Shown here one piece after another: positions 34,601 through 43,241 of a stretch of 64,000 bases of DNA. Position 1 is the first letter of the stretch, and each line of letters starts with the position of its first letter. The notes below the pieces were generated by a model. That model saw nothing but the letters and a program-made list of their open reading frames with translations. It was not told the DNA's origin and ran no database searches. The stretch is from Methanobacterium sp. UBA353 (GTDB lineage: Archaea > Methanobacteriota > Methanobacteria > Methanobacteriales > Methanobacteriaceae), in NCBI GenBank assembly GCA_002496805.1, contig DALO01000002.1:243286-307285 (forward strand), given 5' to 3'. The translations under genes were made by a program, and so were the position numbers.

Positions 34601-36302
34601 GGCAAACCAGGAATGGGAGAGTCTTTTAAACGCCCTTAGTGGTGGATTTGTCACAGCTGGTTTAGGGGCTGATCCGGCCTATGCTGATGTTTTACCAACT
34701 GGTAAAAATTTCTACAGTGCTAATCCTAAGAAAATGCCCACTAAGGCAGCATGGGAAACAGCAAAAATAGTAGTAGATCAACTACTAGTTGACTACTACC
34801 AAAAACATGGAAAATTCCCAGAAACCATTGGAATGGTCATGTGGGGCACTGAACTACTACGAACTGATGGTATTGCCATTGGTGAGTTTTTGTACCTTTT
34901 AGGTGTCCAACCGATTTGGAATAGTAATGGGGATGTGCAGAGTACTCCCACCTTAATTCCACTGGAAGACTTGACCATCATCATTGACGGTGTTACCATG
35001 AAAAGACCCCGTATTGATGTTTTCACCACAGCAGTCACTGGAAATGAGATCTGGATCAACCTCATGAACAATGCTGTTAAACTGGCTGCAAATGCACCAG
35101 GAGAAACTGATAAAGAAAATTACATTAAAAAACATCTTCTTGAAAATGATTCTCTAGATCGTGTATTTGGTCTCAGAGGGCTGGTTTTAGAAGGAACTGG
35201 TGTCTGTGATTTGGTACCTAATACCAGTAAATGGAGTACCAGTGATGATCTGGCCAGTGTATATCTTTCCCGGGTTTCTTACGCTTGGAGATCAACTGAT
35301 GACGGTATCCAAATTAGTCAGAATAGGAACACTTTCCAGTATTTACTAAGAAACATGGACATGGTAACTCAGACCATTGATAGTACTTGGAGATTACTGG
35401 ACACTGATGACTACTATGACTGGTTTGGTGGAATGTTCCTTGCATCAACTAGTTTAGGTGGAAATCCTGATGCCATACTGGCAGATATTAGAAACAAAAA
35501 TAATGTGATAACCAGAACAATAAAAGAAGAAGTTGAACTGGAGATAAGATCCCAGCTTTTAAACCCAGCCTACCAAGATGCACTGTTTGGCACGGCAAGT
35601 GGCTGGGTGGAGTATGCATCTCGTTATGAAAATTTATTTGGCATACATGCCACCACCGGAAGTGTTTCTAACCAGATGTGGACATTGGTTGCTCAAAACT
35701 TATTGACTGATCGGTTCACTGCAAACAGTGATTATCAAGCCTATTCCACTCAAAGTATGCTGGGATGGGTTATTGAAGCTTCCAGAAGGGGAATGTGGCA
35801 GGCTGACCCACAGCTCTTAAGCACATTAAAAGACAAGTATATGGAACTTGTTAACGAATTTGGAGTTTCTTGTTGCCATCACACTTGCGGAAATTTGGCC
35901 TTTAACCAGTACATGGTAGTAGGTTCTTCCTTGAGCAGAGCTCAGCTACAACAGTTTGCTGATGTTCTGATGTCTGCTACTGGTGAAGTGGTCAGTGTTG
36001 GTACTAGTGGGCAAACTAGCCAGAAAGGTCAAAGTAGTGGGCAAACTAGTAGCAGCAGACAGGCCAATGATGCAAGTTCATCATCCAGTGCTGTTTCCCC
36101 TGGAGATACAAACACTGTTCAAGAAACCTCTAAATCAGATGAACAAAACACTAATGGGGAAAATAGTGCATACGAAGTTTCACAAGCAAGTCCGCAATCT
36201 TCAGGCCAGTCCAGCATGCCTATTGCTGCTATTGTGGGAGTGTTGATTTTGGTGGCTTTGGTTGGATTTGGTTACTTCCGTGGAGCTATTTTCAAAAAAT
36301 AA
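31659..36302 (+). CDS. Exported CobN-like chelatase-family protein 4 (canonical core), first gene of hmuSTUV-like set
   Basis: This 1547-residue protein is the longest of the four. I place the start at the TTG at 31659, because GGTGA lies seven bases upstream and the product then begins MKKQTIFLVMTIVFALLLCGAVSA, nearly identical to the signal peptide of protein 3. A transthyretin-like domain (about 60-140) is followed by a unique segment with HAHGFPCDTDTDPYGGDG and GGHD, then the CobN body with HFGTHGTLEWLPG around His744, PPHHQYIAFYNWL, DVLPTGKNFYSANP, CCHHTCGN at about 1405-1412, a Ser/Gln-rich linker and a membrane helix. It is followed in the same direction by DUF2162, ExbB-like and DUF2149 genes, the same order as hmuS-T-U-V from memory. 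This copy is therefore the likeliest direct partner of the proton-driven complex. Confidence 0.88.
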   Translation: MKKQTIFLVMTIVFALLLCGAVSAEEIKGNVDTSPLNSTDNQSVAINNLECDQDPRIYGIVKEIYNESSGTYTNLVDDIPVKGAAVTIKNPTDNSIIATGSTNQNGEYDIYFLSALTEFKVEIAYSTYKTYFKNVTPTGTPIPETQLNHTFMPDIAMIFSDPEKAAAIKMLNNRRLIHIDAWYGTSDNDWIVEYVNFAYLDMTMPGSGWGDSWYDELLKSPANANYMISHAHGFPCDTDTDPYGGDGLHMLGGHDTSDTENTLENTYMGSYYDLATDDAIQTNFQYMVEYIYYLLGETTINPTQNGKSPIMATPNWGLYHPDYPTKVLAAFPSQEQIKTWIESNFGYTSDGSLKWTKEDYSNWSETSRNTVYQEFENWYDATKTDITSPFIVIVSYGPGGETINALIREYENQGRAVLNLFAREVTPSASSLLMELVLGKDGNGPLGRGISAITSLYSFSLNYANLADNGALSELEKINLEVIKALQLSDMNSLTNPLGAQSEWVYAVTYPYFEGIFSPVVLSYTDENGIEHPLDAGVQKIVTLTNKWALLKELSNFDKKIAIILYNYPPGKAEMGASYLDVFQSLHDLLTKLKYEGYDLGTEEIPTPNELYTLVAEFGNKGSWAQPLLDQYVNKYRDKLQINGQLVNPSTYLSWFNQLPAVLQQQVIEKWGNALGDIMVSSGSIVIPGIMFGNVFITVQPSRGWEEVEDYHDEYLPPHHQYIAFYNWLEGVFNANVMIHFGTHGTLEWLPGRHVGLQEDDWPFQLSNIPNINPYIVSNPGEGLVAKDRANALIIDHMTPAMVRSGLYGDLIVVHDLIHQYQNALNVGNYQILPALATQITAKVNELGLESQTTGQNFEEWLDKIHLLLHEIENDIIPLGLHSLGKVLTGDELVEEVFTIVSSMTDIMDHMKTELYPSLTVSYYDMNKVTFYTDELDAIDNQIRVYIERIVNGDEPTSLSVTSTDLLDDLQYCKQIINKIRANQEWESLLNALSGGFVTAGLGADPAYADVLPTGKNFYSANPKKMPTKAAWETAKIVVDQLLVDYYQKHGKFPETIGMVMWGTELLRTDGIAIGEFLYLLGVQPIWNSNGDVQSTPTLIPLEDLTIIIDGVTMKRPRIDVFTTAVTGNEIWINLMNNAVKLAANAPGETDKENYIKKHLLENDSLDRVFGLRGLVLEGTGVCDLVPNTSKWSTSDDLASVYLSRVSYAWRSTDDGIQISQNRNTFQYLLRNMDMVTQTIDSTWRLLDTDDYYDWFGGMFLASTSLGGNPDAILADIRNKNNVITRTIKEEVELEIRSQLLNPAYQDALFGTASGWVEYASRYENLFGIHATTGSVSNQMWTLVAQNLLTDRFTANSDYQAYSTQSMLGWVIEASRRGMWQADPQLLSTLKDKYMELVNEFGVSCCHHTCGNLAFNQYMVVGSSLSRAQLQQFADVLMSATGEVVSVGTSGQTSQKGQSSGQTSSSRQANDASSSSSAVSPGDTNTVQETSKSDEQNTNGENSAYEVSQASPQSSGQSSMPIAAIVGVLILVALVGFGYFRGAIFKK

Positions 36303-36313
36303 CCATAAAATTT

Positions 36314-36338
36314 TTCCCCCATTTATTTTTTTGGGGGT
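36314..36338 (+). terminator. C5...G5 hairpin after cobN-like 4
   Basis: CCCCC (36316-36320) pairs with GGGGG (36333-36337) across an AT loop, the third copy of the element seen after cobN-like 2 and 3. Unlike those it is not followed by a long T-run, so some read-through into the DUF2162-ExbB-DUF2149 genes is possible. Confidence 0.5.
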
Positions 36339-36499
36339 AGTTAAGTCCTATAATTGACGTTTGATGATTACATTGGTCAAAGTATTACATATGCTCTCTA
36401 TTTCCCCTGAAAAGTAATAATACTTAGTAAATCGAAAATATTATAAGTAATTTAGCCATACTTTAAAATGATTATCCTATTAATGGAAATGTGATTAGT

Positions 36500-37228
36500 A
36501 TGATGGAAGTACTATGGAAAATGGGAATACTCTCAGTAGTAATGGTTTTTGGAATCAAAATTGGTCTGGCCATGGGTTTTGCTGGTCTTTCCAAGAAAGT
36601 ATCTGCAGCCATAATCTTAGGATATGGTGGGGGAATACTTTTACTTACCTACATTGCCGGAGGTTTTGTTGAACAGCTTCAGGGATTTATTTATGATTAC
36701 AGTTCTGTTTTGGGAATTGCAATGGGTGCAATCATTCTTTATGCAGGATTCCACACACTTAAAGATTGGAAAATACATGAAAAAAATAGCATTTCAGCTA
36801 CCTGTTTAGCAATGATCGTCCCATGTCCCTGTTGTTTCGGAGCAGCAGTGGCAGCTATTATCATTGCAGCCCCAATTATTGGTGCTTCTGCTTTTACATT
36901 GGGAGAGTACGCAGCAGTTTTTCTAATGATAGTTATGGCAATATGTTATGTTGCTTCTGGCTTGATAGGGCGTACATTAAACAAACCGTTCCCTGTTTTA
37001 CTGGGTAACTTCATGCTATTTGCAGGTTTTTACTTTTTAGTTTCAGCCATAGTAATCCCCAACATTAGCACAGTTTTAAGTCAAAAAATGAGTCCAATCA
37101 ACATCCCCGATATTTGGACATTTTCTTTTGCCTTATTAACTGTAGTTGCCCTTGTAGTGGTTGGCTATTACATAACACGCAAGCGCAGTCTTTTTATAAA
37201 TCAGTCATCAGGGACAAATCAGAAATAA
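36500..37228 (+). CDS. DUF2162 polytopic membrane protein (HmuT-like)
   Basis: This protein of about 242 residues has roughly seven hydrophobic segments and matches the DUF2162 family of predicted transporters with a LysE/CcdA-like look. A Cys cluster, VPCPCCFGAA, lies near residue 112 at the start of a helix and could bind metal or do redox chemistry. I choose the ATG at 36500 because GTGAT lies just upstream; a GTG three codons earlier is the alternative. The gene follows cobN-like 4 and precedes ExbB-like and DUF2149 genes. In Bacteroidota hmu loci a DUF2162 protein sits with the CobN-like HmuS. The likely role is moving the released metal or the cofactor through the membrane; this is inference. 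Confidence 0.85.
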   Translation: MMEVLWKMGILSVVMVFGIKIGLAMGFAGLSKKVSAAIILGYGGGILLLTYIAGGFVEQLQGFIYDYSSVLGIAMGAIILYAGFHTLKDWKIHEKNSISATCLAMIVPCPCCFGAAVAAIIIAAPIIGASAFTLGEYAAVFLMIVMAICYVASGLIGRTLNKPFPVLLGNFMLFAGFYFLVSAIVIPNISTVLSQKMSPINIPDIWTFSFALLTVVALVVVGYYITRKRSLFINQSSGTNQK

Positions 37229-37267
37229 TAAAAAAAAAAATTAAGTTGAAAATACACAGGTGATCTA

Positions 37268-37904
<637 letters not shown>

Positions 37905-37918
<14 letters not shown>

Positions 37919-38240
37919 ACGCCGCATGTTAAGTGATAGTCAAGACGAAGACCCAATGGCAGGATCCGCCAACCTGGTGGATGCCATGCTAGTACTGTCA
38001 GTAGGATTTTTAATATTCCTAGTCATGTCCTGGAATATGCAAAACGTGGTTTTCGCAGACATGTCCCAGGAAGAACGTCAAAGAACCATGGAAGCCATGA
38101 AAAACGTGGCCGAAATCCAGCAAGGTAACGAACTCAACGAAACACCTCAAACCAAGTCAGGATCAGGAGAGGGATACGCGAAAAAGGGAACCGTGTATCA
38201 GGATCCCACAACTGGAAAATTAATCATGGTAGAGGGTTGA
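37905..38240 (+). CDS. DUF2149 protein, ExbD/TolR-like single-span partner
   Basis: This 111-residue protein has a short basic cytoplasmic N-terminus, one membrane helix (LVDAMLVLSVGFLIFLVM) and an outside domain ending GTVYQDPTTGKLIMVEG. The Asp26 at the start of the helix, in the sequence VDAMLVLSVGF, sits where ExbD and TolR carry the proton-carrying Asp (the IDVMLVLL region). The family is DUF2149 and is often found beside ExbB-like and CobN-like genes. Overlap with the upstream channel gene indicates coupled translation. The outer C-terminal part could contact the pseudomurein wall or the CobN proteins. ExbD-like function is inference from topology, motif and gene order. Confidence 0.85.
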
Positions 38241-38318
38241 CGAAGGTCAGGACCATGCAAGTCCTGCCAACACCATTCTTTTTTTATTAAAAACCCACAC
38301 ACTTTTTTTTTAAAATAT

Positions 38319-39641
38319 TCAAAGCAGTGGATAGTACTTGTTGATCTCGTAATCTGTCACTTGCCGGTTGAATTCATTCCACTCCATCTTTTTAAGGGCT
38401 ATAAACCTTTTAAATGAATGTGGTCCTAAAACTTCTTCCATTAGTTCAGATTTTTCAGAATACATGATTGCTTCTTGTAACGAGGAGGGTAATGTTTGAA
38501 TACCCCTTTTAATCCTTTCTTCTTCTTTTAAATCATACAAGTTGAACTCCATGGGCTCAGCCACTTCACACTTTTCTTCTATTCCTCGCAATCCCGCCAT
38601 AAGCGTGACAGCCAACTGGAGGTAAGGGTTACCTGAAGGGTCAGGGCAGCGAATCTCAATACGAGTAGCTTCAGCTCGGCCTGGCTGATAATGTGGAACT
38701 CTCACCAACGCCGAACGATTACTCCGGGACCAGCCAATGAAAACCGGAGCTTCAAAACCAGGCACCAAACGTTTATATGAATTGACCCAGGGGTTAAGAA
38801 TCGATGTTATTTCCTTGGAATATTTAAGAACCCCTCCCAGGTAGGAACGGGCAACATCTGATAAATTGTAAGGATCACTATCATCAAAGAAAGCATTAGT
38901 TTCTCCCTTAAAAAGGGATTGATGGGTGTGCATTCCAGAACCATACTCATCATTTAATGGTTTGGGCATGAAAGTGGCATATACCCCGTGCTGGGTGGCA
39001 ACTTCCTTAACAGTCAGCCGATAAGTAACCATGTTATCAGCCATTTTCAATGCATCATCATATCTCATGTCAATTTCATGTTGAGATATGGCTGCTTCGT
39101 GATGAGAATATTCCACCCGTATTCCTAGTTTCTTAAGGGCCAAAACAGTATCTCTCCGCAGATCTGATGCCAGGTCCAGGGGGGCCTGATCAAAGTATCC
39201 TCCTTTATCCAGTGGTTCAGGTTTTTCTGATGATTTGAAGTAGAAATATTCCAGTTCCGGACCAACATAGAAGTGATCAAAACCCATTTTTTCCATCTTT
39301 TGAAGGCCTCTTTTTAAGATGTTACGAGGGTCCCCCTCATAGGGCTGGCCATTGGGAGTGCAAACATCACAGATCATCCTGGCCACTAAATTTTCATGTC
39401 TCCAGGGTAAAATAATAAAAGTTTCTGGATCAGGCACGGCAATCATATCTGACTCTTCAACATCCTGAAAACCAGTTATACTGGAACCATCAAAACCCAT
39501 CCCACGGTCAAATGCATTTTCAAGTTCATCATTGGTAATTGCAAAACTTTTCAAAACACCGTTAAGGTCTGTGAACCACAAACGGATAAATTCAATATTT
39601 TTTTCCTGAACCTGTTCTATTATATCTTCTTTACCAAACAT
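38319..39641 (-). CDS. glnA: Glutamine synthetase, type I
   Basis: This 440-residue enzyme makes glutamine from glutamate, ammonia and ATP. Family marks are the N-terminal beta-grasp domain, DGSSITGFQDVEESDM, the metal-binding region VGPELEYFYF, HHEAAISQHEIDMRY, GSGMHTHQSLF and the ATP-site NRSALVRVPHY. The C-terminal part has NPYLQLAVTLMAGL. The length fits the alpha (GSI-alpha) form of archaea and Gram-positives, and the adenylylation loop of GSI-beta is not apparent. It stands alone on the minus strand, convergent with the DUF2149 gene. I did not find a clear GGAA-N6-TTCC NrpR operator in its upstream gap. Confidence 0.98.
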   Translation of the reverse strand: MFGKEDIIEQVQEKNIEFIRLWFTDLNGVLKSFAITNDELENAFDRGMGFDGSSITGFQDVEESDMIAVPDPETFIILPWRHENLVARMICDVCTPNGQPYEGDPRNILKRGLQKMEKMGFDHFYVGPELEYFYFKSSEKPEPLDKGGYFDQAPLDLASDLRRDTVLALKKLGIRVEYSHHEAAISQHEIDMRYDDALKMADNMVTYRLTVKEVATQHGVYATFMPKPLNDEYGSGMHTHQSLFKGETNAFFDDSDPYNLSDVARSYLGGVLKYSKEITSILNPWVNSYKRLVPGFEAPVFIGWSRSNRSALVRVPHYQPGRAEATRIEIRCPDPSGNPYLQLAVTLMAGLRGIEEKCEVAEPMEFNLYDLKEEERIKRGIQTLPSSLQEAIMYSEKSELMEEVLGPHSFKRFIALKKMEWNEFNRQVTDYEINKYYPLL

Positions 39642-39869
39642 TTTCTAATCCCCGTCCATATTATTCGGGAGCATTATCATATCAACCATGAATTTTGCAT
39701 CGAAATTTAAATTAACACTCTACTCGTACGATGATCTTCCAAGTACGTGGTGATCACTCATTTTTCAATCATCATTTTTTCGATAACTAATTAAAGATTG
39801 AACTTATTATACCATAATTACTTGACACTTTTTTAGTTATATAATTAATTTCTTTATATGGTGATGTGA

Positions 39870-40553
39870 ATGATAATACCTGTTTTGGACATAAAAAATG
39901 GAATTGCAGTTTCCGGAAAATCAGGTAACCGGGATGAATACCAGCCCCTAAAAACAGTCTTCAGTTCCTCTTCAGATCCTCTGAAGATTTCAGAAGCACT
40001 TAAAAAAGTAGGGGCACAGGAGATATACATAGCTGATCTGGACGCCATTGAAGGTAAAACTTCCAACCTTGATCTGGTGAGCAAGATTAATCAAATCTTA
40101 CCAGTCATGCTGGACTCAGGAACCTTTGATCCAGAATCAGTAGAGGATGCACTTCAAGTTTCAGATAAAGTGATTGTAGCCACCGAAACATTGCAAACAC
40201 TGGACCATCTTGACAAGATATTACGCCAGTGTGATAAGGAACGTATAATCATCAGTATTGACGTAGTTGATAATGAAATCTACACAAAACACCTTAAACT
40301 TGATTTTCAAATTTTAAGGCAAATCCTGGAAGAACACCAACCATCCCAGATAATAATTTTAGATATTTCCAATGTAGGATGTGAAGCTGGGATAAACTGG
40401 AAATTATTAAACCATTTTGCAGGGCTTGAAAGTTCAATTATATTCGGAGGAGGGGTCACTGCCGAAGACATCCTAAAACTGGATGGGAATATTATAGATA
40501 AAGTTCTGGTGGGAACTGCACTCCATCAGGGAAAAATCAAACCAGCTTTCTAA
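39870..40553 (+). CDS. HisA/HisF-like TIM-barrel protein
   Basis: This 227-residue (beta/alpha)8 protein is related to HisA and HisF. The first strand ends with the catalytic-type Asp (IIPVLDIKNGIAV) and a second Asp appears halfway in RIIISIDVVDN. Phosphate-binding Gly segments are seen in SIIFGGGVTAEDI and VLVGTALHQGKI. It is shorter than true HisA and lacks several of its substrate residues, so it belongs to the methanogen paralogue group whose reaction I cannot name. The gene is not in a his operon; it lies upstream of a PfkB-family kinase in the same direction, and the two might act in one pathway. Confidence 0.85.
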   Translation: MIIPVLDIKNGIAVSGKSGNRDEYQPLKTVFSSSSDPLKISEALKKVGAQEIYIADLDAIEGKTSNLDLVSKINQILPVMLDSGTFDPESVEDALQVSDKVIVATETLQTLDHLDKILRQCDKERIIISIDVVDNEIYTKHLKLDFQILRQILEEHQPSQIIILDISNVGCEAGINWKLLNHFAGLESSIIFGGGVTAEDILKLDGNIIDKVLVGTALHQGKIKPAF

Positions 40554-40631
40554 AACTACCAATCCTTCCATGAACTTACACCCCCCATTTTGTACTCAAA
40601 CTTATTAATCAATCCCACCCAAACTATTTTC

Positions 40632-41531
40632 ATGGTTAAATTTTTGATTGTAGGGCCAGTAACTCATGATACCATCCTAACAAGCGGTTTGAAACACCAA
40701 AAAATAGGAGGGCCCGCTTATTATCAGGCAAGTGTTCTATCATCCTTCAAATCAGAGGTAACCGCAGTTGTGACTGTGGGAAGGGGAGATTCAGATTTAC
40801 TAAAAAGTTTCCCTAGAGACATTAACTTATTACCAGTATGGGGGGATGAAACTATGCAATTTGAGAACTTCTATCCCGATGATGACCCCAATCACCGGAT
40901 TCAAAGGGCTTGCATTCCCCAAAACCCCATCCAAACATCCCATCTACATGGTATAGATGTTGGTTCATTTGACGCTGTTTTAGTTTCACCACTATCCCCA
41001 TTTGACGTGCCCCTTGAAACATTAAAATATATTTCCAAAAAAGGCGCACCAATATATTTAGGGGCGCAAGGTTATCTTCGCCACATCAAAGGATGTGAAG
41101 TTGTATTAAAACCATGGAAGCGTTACAAAGATTTTTTAAGATATGTTGAGTTCCTGTTTATAGACGAAGTTGAAGCCAGTGTGATGCTTGGCGAACTTCA
41201 ACTATCCCTGGATGAAATCCTCCAGGATGTTTCCAAACATGGGCCGGAAGAAGTGATTATCACCAGGGGAAGTAGAGGATCTGTTATTTACTCCCAAGAT
41301 TCAGGTGAGATCTATCGAATACCCTCATTTCCCCCCAAGGAAACTGTTGACCCAACCGGTCTTGGTGACACTTACTTAGCCGCCTATGCATTCAAAAGAC
41401 AGGAAGTATCTGATCTGCGAGAATGTGGAATTTTCGCCTCACTAGTCTCATCTTCTAAATTAGAAAAAAAGGGAGCATTTAATGGAAACAGGCAGCAAAT
41501 CCAGGAAAAACGTTCTAAGTTAACTTTTTAA
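40632..41531 (+). CDS. PfkB-family carbohydrate/nucleoside kinase
   Basis: This ribokinase-fold protein of 299 residues begins MVKFLIVGPVTHDTI at the ATG 40632; the longer frame opening at TTG 40590 includes the AT-rich promoter. The substrate-side GGPAYYQAS and the catalytic motif DPTGLGDTYLAAYAF (a variant of DTxGAGD) near residue 240 identify the family, and the Asp before the helix is the expected base. It phosphorylates a sugar, nucleoside or similar alcohol; the specific substrate is not evident. The short distance between a TATA-like AAACTTATTAATC and the ATG suggests a nearly leaderless transcript. It follows the HisA-like gene by 78 bp. Confidence 0.87.
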   Translation: MVKFLIVGPVTHDTILTSGLKHQKIGGPAYYQASVLSSFKSEVTAVVTVGRGDSDLLKSFPRDINLLPVWGDETMQFENFYPDDDPNHRIQRACIPQNPIQTSHLHGIDVGSFDAVLVSPLSPFDVPLETLKYISKKGAPIYLGAQGYLRHIKGCEVVLKPWKRYKDFLRYVEFLFIDEVEASVMLGELQLSLDEILQDVSKHGPEEVIITRGSRGSVIYSQDSGEIYRIPSFPPKETVDPTGLGDTYLAAYAFKRQEVSDLRECGIFASLVSSSKLEKKGAFNGNRQQIQEKRSKLTF

Positions 41532-41574
41532 AAAAAAAGTTTTAGACTAAAAAAAACGCCTATTCTTTTCATGA

Positions 41575-41763
41575 TTATAATACGAATGGCAATATTAAAA
41601 AGGGCACAGTACCAGCAGCAAAGAAAAGAACAATCCCGGCAATGGTATAATTCTTCTTCCGATCCATAATTCCATTGCAAAGCAGTATAACACCCACAAA
41701 TGCCAGTAGTATAGGAATAACGTGGGAGTAAAGTAATGATCCGACCATAACGGTATCTGCCAT
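41575..41763 (-). CDS. Small two-helix membrane protein, 62 aa
   Basis: This 62-residue protein, MADTVMVGSLLYSHVIPILL..., contains two hydrophobic helices separated by a basic turn (GIMDRKKNYTIAG). A good ribosome binding site, AAGGTGTGA, lies eight bases before the ATG. It is located 46 bp upstream of nothing recognisable on its own strand and 46 bp after the stop region shared with the sortase gene's promoter-distal side, so its partners are unclear. Family and function unknown. An overlapping longer frame on the same strand is not preceded by such a site. Confidence 0.65.
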   Translation of the reverse strand: MADTVMVGSLLYSHVIPILLAFVGVILLCNGIMDRKKNYTIAGIVLFFAAGTVPFLILPFVL

Positions 41764-41809
41764 TTTTATTCACACCTTCTTTTTTTTATATTTAGGACTC
41801 ATAATATCT

Positions 41810-42763
41810 TTAATTTAATGGTTCAATTGAAACCAGTTCGCAATGGACAATCCAAGCAGCTAACATAAAACCTGGCGGCCAGCATGTTACAAGAGTCAAC
41901 TCCGACTTTCCCTCAGGGAACTGAACTGGATGAATCTTATAATCCCAGTTTATATCCCCATTGGAAGATACTTCATACACATATCTTTTCTGAGTTAGAT
42001 AATCATCAATGATAACTTCATCACCCACTTCAAGCAAGTTTATATTTGCAAACGGGGCTGAAAATTTCGTATGGTGACCCATAATCCCCACAGTCCCGCT
42101 TTCACCAGGATAAAAACTTTCAGGATACCGGTACACTCCATCCGCGATGTTAATTGTATCATTTCGCACATCCCATCTTATTTCCTGCGAGGGGATGTAA
42201 ATGGATCCAGAAATGGGGTTTCCATCAAGTTCTGCGGAACTTATATTCAAACTATTCTTCACAGCATTAAAGGCTGCAGTACTTTCAGAACCTTTAAATA
42301 AGGACCATATATCAAATTCTTCATGGGGATACTCAAATATCACACTGTAAAGGGCTCCGTTGGTGTTAACCCACAACTCCTTATATTCAGTTGTAGTGTT
42401 ATTCTTATTAATCTTATACGTGTTCTCATAACCCTCATTTTCTTTTAAACTAGCATTGTAAGTGGAAACAAATTCAAACCCACTCTCGTTCTGTTTGATA
42501 AGTTCAGGCACGAAATTTTCTGGAATCTTGTATCCTGAAGGTTTGGCCTGTCGACTGACAGTAACATTCATCCCAGAATCAGGATCATTAAAAGCAACCA
42601 ACTGAGATTCCCCTCCCGAAGTTTGCTGCCAATTGGCAGGGTAATCAAACGAAATCTCATCATTTTCATAATGCTTAGTTTCAATATTGGCACTGCCAAA
42701 AGACAGTGTAACTGCTAGAACAAAAACAACCAAAAAAATAGTAGCAAAAATATATTTCTTCAA
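41810..42763 (-). CDS. Sortase-domain surface protein with PsbP-like N-terminal region
   Basis: This 317-residue protein has an N-terminal membrane/signal helix (MKKYIFATIFLVVFVLAVTLSFG) when started at TTG 42763, which has GGAG eight bases upstream. Residues about 30-180 look like the PsbP/DUF1795-type fold (EISFDYPANWQQTSGG). The C-terminal part is a sortase domain: His230 in GIMGHHTKFSAPF and Cys294 in LTLVTCWPPG are the catalytic pair. The usual Arg after the Cys (TCx...R) is not evident; the equivalent region reads AAWIVHCELV. It may resemble class E/F-type archaeal sortases and might anchor wall or surface proteins. No LPxTG-type signal was found on the CobN proteins, so it is probably unrelated to them. 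Confidence 0.8.
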   Translation of the reverse strand: MKKYIFATIFLVVFVLAVTLSFGSANIETKHYENDEISFDYPANWQQTSGGESQLVAFNDPDSGMNVTVSRQAKPSGYKIPENFVPELIKQNESGFEFVSTYNASLKENEGYENTYKINKNNTTTEYKELWVNTNGALYSVIFEYPHEEFDIWSLFKGSESTAAFNAVKNSLNISSAELDGNPISGSIYIPSQEIRWDVRNDTINIADGVYRYPESFYPGESGTVGIMGHHTKFSAPFANINLLEVGDEVIIDDYLTQKRYVYEVSSNGDINWDYKIHPVQFPEGKSELTLVTCWPPGFMLAAWIVHCELVSIEPLN

Positions 42764-43241
42764 ATAACGCTCTCCATTCAATTTTTTTTTATAAATACAC
42801 ACTTAATTAGTGTGAACATTCCACACCTAAATAAAAGTTTAAGTGTGTGGAACTATTTTGACACATATTTTTAATTTTAAGTATGGTCAGAAATATTCGA
42901 TTATCAGTCTATTATACTTCCTCAATTTGAGTTTTACATATATTAAAAAATTATTCCATATAAATGTGTTGTTAATCCACATCCATAGAAATGCCTGTTT
43001 AATGAGGGGGAATGGTAAAAAATTCAATCATTTATCGTTCAATAAATATCAAAAGTTTAATTAAACGCATTTTTCCCGTTTTTCACCATTTTTTTGGCTG
43101 ATTTTTTGTTATATCTTTTTTTATTTCAGAAATAGACATTATTCAAGAAGTAATTAGTTTTATATTATATTTCATACCTTTTGTCAACAACTTAACAACA
43201 CAGTGGAAAATTATTAATTAATCATATTGATGGAAAAAAAG
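42764..43241. other. Intergenic region at the trailer end of the CRISPR array
   Basis: This AT-rich gap between the sortase gene and the first repeat holds no convincing gene or repeat. A 73-codon frame at 42843-43064 lacks a ribosome binding site and has unlikely composition. It is at the end of the array distal to the cas genes, and I see no degenerate repeat in it. Confidence 0.5.

Noticed and set aside
39642..39869. NrpR operator (GGAA-N6-TTCC) upstream of glnA
   Set aside because: I could not find the motif in the gap.
41528..41773. 81-codon minus-strand frame overlapping the small membrane protein
   Set aside because: It lacks a ribosome binding site, whereas the 62-codon frame has one and encodes two clean helices.
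42843..43064. 73-codon frame next to the array
   Set aside because: No ribosome binding site and composition typical of AT-rich non-coding DNA.
42764..43241. CRISPR leader at the left end of the array
   Set aside because: Repeat orientation, cas gene position and the TATA-like box point to the right end as leader.
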